64,000 bases of DNA from Xenorhabdus ehlersii (lineage in GTDB: Bacteria; Pseudomonadota; Gammaproteobacteria; Enterobacterales; Enterobacteriaceae). The stretch is from assembly GCF_003610465.1 (NCBI RefSeq), contig NZ_RAQI01000002.1, forward strand, positions 310,001 to 374,000, read 5' to 3'. Under the pieces are notes generated by a model, which searched no databases, was not told the DNA's origin, and was given only the letters and a program-made list of their open reading frames with translations. The position numbers were made by a program, and so were the translations under genes. Positions 58,138 to 64,000 of this stretch are shown here, piece after piece (position 1 is the stretch's first letter; every line of letters starts with the position of its first letter).

Positions 58138-58347
58138 ATGCCACCATCCCGTGGGCGTTAGGTACGTGATGGGAACGAGGTAAGAGCATGGGTTATTCCT
58201 TTAACCACTCAAGGGAATTGGTAAAAAATATTCACTTTAATTTCAGATGTTAATTAATTGTTAAGCATTATTCGCTTGTTATTGGGTGAAAATGGGTTTA
58301 CTAGGTTAATTGGTCTTTGTTGTAGTCAACAAAATAAGGTGAATAAA
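58138..58347 (+). pseudogene. Decayed ORF in the leader of cassette copy B
   Basis: The peptide pieces MPPSRGR, VRDGNEVRAWVIPLTTQGNW and LLSIIRLLLGENGF are read in one frame broken by three stops. They correspond to the pieces seen at 15977-16173. Parent protein unknown. Confidence 0.45.
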
Positions 58348-58527
58348 ATGAAAAAATACGCGCTTCTTTGCCTGTTGGCGGGTTCGGCTATTCTACCACT
58401 GCAAACTTATGCCGACACTCCCGTTATTTCCCCGAGTGATCCTTTATATCTTATTTGCGTACTAATACCTACGTTGCCGTGGTGCGATGTTGTGCCCATT
58501 ATTCCTCCGGCAACCCTGCCAAATTAA
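58348..58527 (+). CDS. Small secreted peptide, copy B
   Basis: A 59-residue product with signal peptide MKKYALLCLLAGSAILPLQT ending in YA, AAGGTGA ribosome site six bases before the ATG, and a predicted mature peptide of about 37 residues. The mature part begins DTPVISPSDP, is rich in Pro, Ile and Val and has two cysteines (LICVLIPTLPWCD). It is a paralogue of 16207-16374: leader strongly conserved, mature part related only in SPxDP/PPDSP-x-x-x-x-C. It has no transmembrane segment beyond the leader. Function unknown. Confidence 0.68.
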   Translation: MKKYALLCLLAGSAILPLQTYADTPVISPSDPLYLICVLIPTLPWCDVVPIIPPATLPN

Positions 58528-58556
58528 CTAATGTAACATACTAAAATAAATCGAGT

Positions 58557-58580
58557 AGGACGGTAAAATTCTCGCCGTCC
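58557..58580 (+). terminator. Hairpin after small secreted peptide copy B
   Basis: AGGACGG pairs with CCGTCCT across an 11-base loop (TAAAATTCTCG), about 30 bases after the stop. There is no T tract, so it could be a terminator or an RNA structure. Confidence 0.4.
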
Positions 58581-58606
58581 TCACGTAATGACACTGCATT
58601 TAGTCC

Positions 58607-58639
58607 TGCCACCCCAGTATCATTTGCTCTGGGGTGGCA
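58607..58639. repeat. Conserved inverted repeat at the cassette 3' end
   Basis: Eleven-base perfect arms TGCCACCCCAG (58607-58617) and CTGGGGTGGCA (58629-58639) around TATCATTTGCT. Copy A (16408-16440) keeps the spacer but has lost part of the pairing. Confidence 0.7.
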
Positions 58640-58875
58640 ATGTGTTGTTCTCCATCCAAATAACCCCCTCTGGCTTTTGGTCATGCCTCCAATAGTTAGA
58701 TAGTTATGATATACCTCCTCTTGATTTTTTTCTTGGGGATTGCCATTAATTGTGAGATCGCAGCCATGAATCAGTAATTGCCATATCATCTTCCTCAAAA
58801 ATAATACAGCTTTTAATGTAGTTTATGTACGCACTCGTGTACATCTTTTTCATGACTGCATATAGCTGTTAATGA

Positions 58876-59379
58876 CTAATTAATATTAGTCTTATAGTGA
58901 ATAAATAAATTAAGCGTTCCTCCCCAAAAGACACCGCCCGATAGACCACAGATAAAACCAAACAGTAAATTAAAACTGAAAGAATATAACAAATTAGAGT
59001 TAATACTCATCATGGCAGAAATAATAAATTTTACTATAAAAACAGTAAGAATCAGACTCAAAGTCAAAGGAGTTCCTGAACGAATGATTGAGCCATCTTC
59101 ATGACCCTTTCTTAATCTTGGTTGACTACGCCATAAGCCCCATCCGATACCCCCACCCACCAAAATACCTACAATAAGCGCCAGGAATGCCGAATCTGGA
59201 AATGTCGTTTCATTTAATACACTATAAACAGCCCATATTAAAAACAAAACTGGCATAAAAAACAGTCGATCAATACGCATTTCTCTGTCATATAATGCAT
59301 TGATACCCCGTTTAATCAGAAAAATAAATAAAATCCAAACCCAGATAGGAGTACCTTTAATAATGGCTAAAATTGACAT
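58876..59379 (-). CDS. DUF6622-like inner-membrane protein
   Basis: Integral membrane protein of 167 residues with about five hydrophobic segments. It begins MSILAIIKGTPIWVWILFIF, with the basic LIKRGINAL turn and Gly-rich IVGILVGGGIGWGLW near residues 79-93. I choose ATG 59379, which has AAGGGTGAG upstream; the frame extends nine codons further without a ribosome site. The start pattern resembles the DUF6622/YoaI-like small membrane family; function unknown. Confidence 0.75.
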   Translation of the reverse strand: MSILAIIKGTPIWVWILFIFLIKRGINALYDREMRIDRLFFMPVLFLIWAVYSVLNETTFPDSAFLALIVGILVGGGIGWGLWRSQPRLRKGHEDGSIIRSGTPLTLSLILTVFIVKFIISAMMSINSNLLYSFSFNLLFGFICGLSGGVFWGGTLNLFIHYKTNIN

Positions 59380-59664
59380 ATTACTCACCCTTCTTACATT
59401 GAGCATTAAGCCCTTTACATTTTAAATAAAATAGTCCATCCTTCATATTTATTCATCATTAAGCTGTCAATTCTTAATATGATATGGACAGAGTCGTTAT
59501 GTCAGTATCAGTTACTGATAACATGCAGGGATAAAAGTAACAAATCAAAATAATACCAAAAGTAAACAAATTGCACTTTAATTTACATTCTCAGTAACCT
59601 TATGAAAAACAAAAATCACTCAATAACAACCTCCCATTTTTAACCACAATATAGGGGATAAGCG

Positions 59665-60261
59665 GTGACATTTTTAGGAATAGTCAATAGTAAAGAATAT
59701 AAGACATGGAAACACCCAACACCTTTTCTCCCTTACTTTCATTTTCATGAAATCCATGAATCAGAATCTATAAAGATACCAGCGAAAGAAATAATCCAAG
59801 CTGTAAAAGACTTTGAAATGACCGATGATTTATTTATTAAAACTTTGTCCAAAATCAGAAATATGCCAACTTATTTAATTAATAAATTAGGAAGAAAAAA
59901 CAATAACCAAGAATTTGGCTTAAAAACCTTTACCCCACTTAATGAAAATAGCCATGAAATATCAATGGGATTAACTGGTAGGTTTTGGCAAATGGATTTA
60001 GGTATCATACACCAAGCTGATCTGGAATCATTTATTAACTTTGATGATCATAAATCAGCCAAATTGGTGCTGCGCTTTTTAGTCAGGGAACATCTTAATG
60101 GCTATCATTCACTAGTGACCGAAACATTCATTTTTTGCCCCAATGATAATGTCAAGAAAAAATTTACTTTTTACTGGTTTATAATTAGGCCAGCCAGTGG
60201 GTTTATCCGAAAAAGAGCGCTATCTGTAATAATTAAAAAGTTAAAAAATAAACATACCTGA
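59665..60261 (+). CDS. Hypothetical protein, SRPBCC-like
   Basis: A 198-residue cytosolic protein starting at GTG 59665 with AGGGGATAA upstream. The pattern GRFWQMDLGI, VLRFLVREHLNGYHSLVTET and FYWFIIRPASGFIRKRAL is the typical C-terminal layout of SRPBCC/START-fold uncharacterised proteins. Its DNA is more AT-rich than the neighbours. No substrate can be inferred. Confidence 0.65.
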   Translation: MTFLGIVNSKEYKTWKHPTPFLPYFHFHEIHESESIKIPAKEIIQAVKDFEMTDDLFIKTLSKIRNMPTYLINKLGRKNNNQEFGLKTFTPLNENSHEISMGLTGRFWQMDLGIIHQADLESFINFDDHKSAKLVLRFLVREHLNGYHSLVTETFIFCPNDNVKKKFTFYWFIIRPASGFIRKRALSVIIKKLKNKHT

Positions 60262-60332
60262 GACACAATTAATTTTCTTATTAAGGAAATGTAATCACAG
60301 TTCTCAGGCATGATAAATTTACACATCTGATA

Positions 60333-61106
60333 TTAATGCGACAAAAATTCCTTCAAAAATGGCATCAATAACTCAGGCTTTTCTTCATGAGGAGAATGAC
60401 CAGTAAAAGGAATATTTAATAAGTAAGAATGGGTGACTTGATCAACTAACTCAGTTAAGTAAGTGCGTGACACTAAGCTATCCTTATCCCCCCGCACTGC
60501 CATTAATTCACAAGTGATCTTACGGATAGATTGATTTGGATAGCCGTCGTCACTAGCATCAAGCCACATAGTAACAACACTGCTTATCAGTTTGTTGAAA
60601 TCTGCTTTCGGATTCAATCTATAGTAGTTATCATAGCTGCCCGGCAACATCGCCTTCCAGCTTTCCGCTGTAATTTGTTTAAATATATCTCGTGCCGGAT
60701 CATTTCCTTTTAAGATCCAATGAGCACCTATCGCCACCATTTTATCAATTGAAACGATCCCAGCAGCAGCCAATCGTAACGCAACAATACCTCCGTCACT
60801 ATGACCAATAATACTGCATTTCTCTAACCTTAAATGGTTGGCTATCGCTTCTACATCTTGTTGGAGACGTTTATACGATAGGCTTTTTTGTCCCAAAGTC
60901 GATTTTCCCTGCCCTCGGCTATCTATGCCAATCAGTTGATAAGACTTTCCAAGATCGCCTACCAATCGATTAAACGTTTCAATGGTACTTAAACCACCAT
61001 GTAAAAAAATGAGTGGGTAACCATTGGCATTACCTTGGATCTCATAATAGATATGGGCACCGTCAACTTCTAAATAACTACCATCTTGATGATTAAAACC
61101 AAACAT
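60333..61106 (-). CDS. Alpha/beta hydrolase
   Basis: A 257-residue enzyme of the alpha/beta-hydrolase fold. Oxyanion HGG is at 36-38, nucleophile elbow GHSDGG (Ser103), the acid is in RGDKDS near 209-214 and the catalytic His is in TGHSPH near 239-244. It has no signal peptide. It lies 15 bases downstream of the SRPBCC-like gene (preferred start 61613), probably the same operon. Substrate unknown; esterase or lactonase activity is possible. Confidence 0.85.
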   Translation of the reverse strand: MFGFNHQDGSYLEVDGAHIYYEIQGNANGYPLIFLHGGLSTIETFNRLVGDLGKSYQLIGIDSRGQGKSTLGQKSLSYKRLQQDVEAIANHLRLEKCSIIGHSDGGIVALRLAAAGIVSIDKMVAIGAHWILKGNDPARDIFKQITAESWKAMLPGSYDNYYRLNPKADFNKLISSVVTMWLDASDDGYPNQSIRKITCELMAVRGDKDSLVSRTYLTELVDQVTHSYLLNIPFTGHSPHEEKPELLMPFLKEFLSH

Positions 61107-61121
61107 AGAACATTATCTCCT

Positions 61122-61613
61122 TTATGCTTCTTTACCTGCAGTAAATGCTATAGGTTTAACAACAGAAACGAGTTTTGCTGTCTCGGTTTTTTCAACCACA
61201 GCTTTTAGTCTTGAGAGTGTTTCCACCAAGTCTTGCGTCACTTGCTTAAAAAAACTGACTGCTTGGGAGTCAGGAAGATATTTTTCAGGCTCAAAAGAAA
61301 CACTCACCTGAATGCCATTTGCCATGTGACTTTCGTCGGTTAAAATTTGATGACAGAAAGTTAACATTCCCATCTGTGGCAGATTGACTTGGTCAGTAAA
61401 TTCTTTATTGATTTCAATATTTGCAAGATAGAAACGAATTTCCGGCATACCACTCAATACCATCCTGCCGTATTGCCCTGTTTTCACTTCACCTTCAAAT
61501 TCAAAATACTCAAGATCAACTTCCCATTTTTTTCGTAAATCAAAATTGACATAATGGGACCAAATATGAGATGGCTTTGCATTTACCGATGTAGAAAAGG
61601 TTAGGGTTAACAT
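61122..61613 (-). CDS. SRPBCC/polyketide-cyclase-like protein
   Basis: A 163-residue protein. I choose ATG 61613, which has GGAG seven bases upstream and gives MLTLTFSTSVNAKPSHIWSH, a standard SRPBCC N-terminal strand and helix. The longer frame to 61664 would look like a signal peptide but has no ribosome site. The next segment FDLRKKWEVDLEYF matches the fold. Probably binds a hydrophobic ligand. It precedes the hydrolase in a small leftward operon. Confidence 0.68.
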   Translation of the reverse strand: MLTLTFSTSVNAKPSHIWSHYVNFDLRKKWEVDLEYFEFEGEVKTGQYGRMVLSGMPEIRFYLANIEINKEFTDQVNLPQMGMLTFCHQILTDESHMANGIQVSVSFEPEKYLPDSQAVSFFKQVTQDLVETLSRLKAVVEKTETAKLVSVVKPIAFTAGKEA

Positions 61614-61706
61614 AAAAAGACTCCAACAGCCAGATAGCGGGTTCAGTACATTAAGAGCCCTCAAGATAACAAACCCGTGTGACAGTTTTTGTCAGTAGTT
61701 AATGCA

Positions 61707-62384
61707 CTATTTTTCCATTTCCCGCCATTCTTTAAGTAAAGACTGTCTTGAACGGGGATAACACTGTTGTTCTATCTTCAAATGGCTCATTCTATCCGAT
61801 CTGAAATGGCGAAATGTTTTTCTTAATTCACACCAACCAATAACAATACTGATATTCTCAAAATATCCCAATGCAAATGGCCATATTGTTCTTGTCGATT
61901 GATTGTTTTTGAGATCTAAATAAGTGAAAGTGATTTTATGCCGATGACTGATCGCTTGCCGTATTTGCGGGATATCAATGGAAGGTTCAATTTTCGTAGT
62001 AGCTGGCCCAATTAATAATGAATTTGTCTCAAGATATTGTTTGAGTTCTGTTGGGATAACCGCTGCAATTTTATTGATCGCACTGTTTGCAGATGTTTTT
62101 AATTGTGAATCAGCGCGTTTTGCCACCCAACTAGCCCCTAATACCAAGGCTTCCATCTCATTTTGCGTTAACATCAACGGTGGTAAAACAAATCCCGGCT
62201 GTAAGACATAGCCTATACCCGCTTCTCCCTCGATACTTGCACCTTGAGCCTGTAAGGTCGCAATATCCCGATAGAGAGTCCTTAAGCTAATGTTCAACTT
62301 CTGCGCCAATACCTTGCCCTGCACGGGAAAATGATAACTGCGTAATATTTCCATCAAAGTTAACAAACGTTGTGTCCTAGACAA
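61707..62384 (-). CDS. HTH_11/WYL-domain transcriptional regulator (YafY type)
   Basis: A 225-residue DNA-binding protein. An HTH_11 winged helix spans about 1-55 (LAQKLNISLRTLYRDIATLQ). The linker LPPLMLTQNEMEALVLGASW near 67-86 is typical of YafY regulators. The WYL domain is near 135-205 (KITFTYLDLKNN; IWPFALGYFENISIVIGWCE). It lies 93 bases upstream of the SRPBCC-like gene on the same strand, so it may control the hydrolase operon. Confidence 0.87.
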   Translation of the reverse strand: MSRTQRLLTLMEILRSYHFPVQGKVLAQKLNISLRTLYRDIATLQAQGASIEGEAGIGYVLQPGFVLPPLMLTQNEMEALVLGASWVAKRADSQLKTSANSAINKIAAVIPTELKQYLETNSLLIGPATTKIEPSIDIPQIRQAISHRHKITFTYLDLKNNQSTRTIWPFALGYFENISIVIGWCELRKTFRHFRSDRMSHLKIEQQCYPRSRQSLLKEWREMEK

Positions 62385-62644
62385 TTTATCATATCCTTAA
62401 TGTTAACCAATTGATTCATCCAAACTGCATTATCATTATTCCATAATTGCTTTTAAACTGTATAACAGCAGCAAATCTGTTACTAGCACCAATTCTGGGC
62501 ATTGCGATGACTCACTCAAGGTAAAATTAGACGAGTTGGTTAACTTTTTGACATGTAACACTTTTCTGATCTGACAAAAGCGATATGCTGGTATTACTTC
62601 TTTCAGTTCATCATCTGCTATCTTATTTTTTGGTTCTTAATTAA

Positions 62645-64000
62645 ATGAATACTCGTAAAGTTAGGGGAATACGTCCATTTAGTGCGCTTATTGACGCTTG
62701 TTGGAAAGAAACTTACTCTTTTCACCGTTTTATCAAAGACATGATTGCTGGGATCACCGTGGGAATAATTGCTATCCCACTGGCAATGGCTCTGGCAATC
62801 GGCAGTGGTGTTGCACCACAATACGGCCTGTATACTGCGGCCATTGCCGGTATTATTATTGCTGTGACCGGAGGATCACGTTATAGCGTTTCCGGCCCAA
62901 CAGCAGCTTTTGTGGTGATACTCTATCCTGTATCACAGCAATTTGGCCTCAGTGGCTTGCTTATCGCCACGCTTATGTCAGGCATTATTTTGCTTATCAT
63001 GGGATTAGCGCGATTTGGCCGACTGATTGAGTACATTCCACTGTCTGTTACGCTTGGGTTCACTTCTGGTATTGCTATTACTATCGCTACCATGCAAGTG
63101 CAAAATTTTTTCGGCCTGAAACTAGACCATGTGCCGGAAAATTATATTAATAAGGTAATTGCCCTCTCCCAAGCGTTTCCTTCATTACAACTCAGCGATA
63201 CCCTCATCGGTTTAACAACCTTGCTGGTATTGATTTTCTGGCCAAAACTAGGGTTAAAGTTACCCGGTCACTTACCGGCGTTAATGGCAGGTACGGGTAT
63301 CATGGGGATCATGCATTTGTTAGGCCATGATGTGGCAACAATTGGTTCATCATTTAGCTATACGCTGGAAGATGGTACACAGGGCCAAGGTATTCCCCCT
63401 ATTCTTCCCCAATTTATCCTGCCGTGGCAATTGCCTGATACTCACTCTCTTGATATTAGCTGGAATACAGTATCAGCATTACTGCCCGCAGCATTTTCTA
63501 TGGCAATGTTAGGGGCAATTGAATCCCTGTTATGTGCCGTTATTCTGGATGGTATGACCGGAAAAAAACACCATTCCAACAGTGAATTGATCGGCCAAGG
63601 AATGGGTAATATTGTCGCCCCCTTCTTTGGTGGGATCACGGCAACTGCGGCTATCGCCCGTTCAGCCGCCAATGTGCGGGCAGGTGCAACCTCACCAATT
63701 TCTGCTATCGTTCACTCCCTGCTGGTATTATTGGCACTGCTGGTTCTTGCCCCAATGCTTTCTTATTTACCGCTGGCCGCTATGTCAGCCATTTTGCTGA
63801 TTGTAGCTTGGAATATGAGCGAAGCCCATAAGGTCATAGACCTCATTCGCCGTGCCCCCAAAGACGATATCATTGTCATGTTGCTGTGTATGTTATTAAC
63901 TGTTCTGTTTGATATGGTGGTGGCAATCACAATAGGCATTGTGTTGGCTTCACTACTGTTTATGCGCAAAATTGCCAATATGACCCGAATCAGCATTTCT
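62645..64000 (+). CDS. dauA: C4-dicarboxylate/SulP-family transporter DauA, N-terminal part (runs off the window)
   Basis: Inner-membrane transporter of the SLC26/SulP family; E. coli DauA carries succinate and other C4-dicarboxylates. 452 residues are visible, all of the membrane domain. Conserved stretches are [20 protein letters not shown] near residue 35, the [20 protein letters not shown] region and [20 protein letters not shown], which carries the substrate site. The C-terminal STAS domain is outside the window. No clear ribosome site precedes ATG 62645. Confidence 0.92.
   Translation, partial: MNTRKVRGIRPFSALIDACWKETYSFHRFIKDMIAGITVGIIAIPLAMALAIGSGVAPQYGLYTAAIAGIIIAVTGGSRYSVSGPTAAFVVILYPVSQQFGLSGLLIATLMSGIILLIMGLARFGRLIEYIPLSVTLGFTSGIAITIATMQVQNFFGLKLDHVPENYINKVIALSQAFPSLQLSDTLIGLTTLLVLIFWPKLGLKLPGHLPALMAGTGIMGIMHLLGHDVATIGSSFSYTLEDGTQGQGIPPILPQFILPWQLPDTHSLDISWNTVSALLPAAFSMAMLGAIESLLCAVILDGMTGKKHHSNSELIGQGMGNIVAPFFGGITATAAIARSAANVRAGATSPISAIVHSLLVLLALLVLAPMLSYLPLAAMSAILLIVAWNMSEAHKVIDLIRRAPKDDIIVMLLCMLLTVLFDMVVAITIGIVLASLLFMRKIANMTRISIS

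Larger units (their letters stand above)
58138..58639 (+). repeat. Secreted-peptide cassette, copy B
   Basis: Second copy of the block described at 15977-16440, in the same orientation 42 kb away. It has the same left edge (ATGCCACCA), decayed leader frame, conserved TTGTTAAGCATTATTCGC stretch, signal-peptide gene and 3' inverted repeat. It also has an extra stretch with a GGACGG...CCGTCC hairpin (58557-58580) absent from copy A. Confidence 0.8.

Noticed and set aside
58541..58798. 85-codon minus-strand frame after cassette copy B
   Set aside because: It is read across the hairpins of the cassette end, has no ribosome site and no recognisable domain.

Overview
The window looks like chromosomal DNA from an entomopathogenic enterobacterium of the Morganellaceae, most likely Xenorhabdus or a close relative. 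The housekeeping proteins are close to those of E. coli by eye (zwf, hexR, pykA, lpxM, mepM, znuABC, ruvABC, yebC, nudB, aspS, yecN, cmoAB, cutC, yecM, argS, murJ, rimJ, mdtH, yceB, ycdY, ghrA, dauA). Codon use is AT-leaning, and intergenic regions carry the short ATACCC...GGTAT inverted-repeat element that I associate with Xenorhabdus and Photorhabdus. The genus call is an inference; no rRNA is present.

Layout. 1-5 kb: zwf (partial, with a HexR-type operator), hexR, pykA, a collapsed IS1-family element, lpxM. 5-9 kb: mepM and the divergent zinc-uptake genes znuA / znuCB around a Zur-type operator. 9-15 kb: leftward ruvB-ruvA-ruvC-yebC-nudB-aspS. 15-16.5 kb: accessory patch with an 8-cysteine secreted protein and copy A of a small secreted-peptide cassette. 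16.7-24.2 kb: yecN, cmoA-cmoB, cutC, yecM, argS, murJ. 24.2-25.5 kb: AT-rich gap with a broken small gene, a palindrome and an 18-unit hexamer repeat. 25.5-52.2 kb: one rightward type VI secretion (T6SS) locus containing all 13 core genes (vgrG/tssI, tssJ, K, L, M, A, B, C, hcp/tssD, tagH, tssE, F, G, clpV/tssH). It also has a DUF2169-pentapeptide / pentapeptide / DUF3540 / DUF4150 spike-accessory block and a terminal Ser/Thr-kinase-like gene. 52-57 kb: rimJ, an mdtH pseudogene interrupted by a RelE/ParE-type toxin-antitoxin pair, yceB, ycdY, ghrA. 57.5-58.7 kb: two identical tRNA-Ser(GGA) genes, a dehydrogenase fragment and copy B of the secreted-peptide cassette. 58.9-64 kb: membrane and SRPBCC-like proteins, an alpha/beta hydrolase, a WYL regulator and the start of dauA.

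The T6SS locus occupies exactly the gap between murJ and rimJ. In E. coli that gap holds yceH and yceM, so the locus appears to have replaced them. The genes would build a full contractile apparatus: VgrG/PAAR-like tip, Hcp tube, TssBC sheath, TssEFGK baseplate, TssJLM membrane complex, TssA cap and ClpV recycling. No recognisable toxin/immunity pair follows the PAAR-like gene. The most unusual signals are the two-copy small secreted-peptide cassette (conserved leader and flanks, diverged mature peptides), the hexamer repeat upstream of vgrG, and the toxin-antitoxin pair lodged in mdtH.
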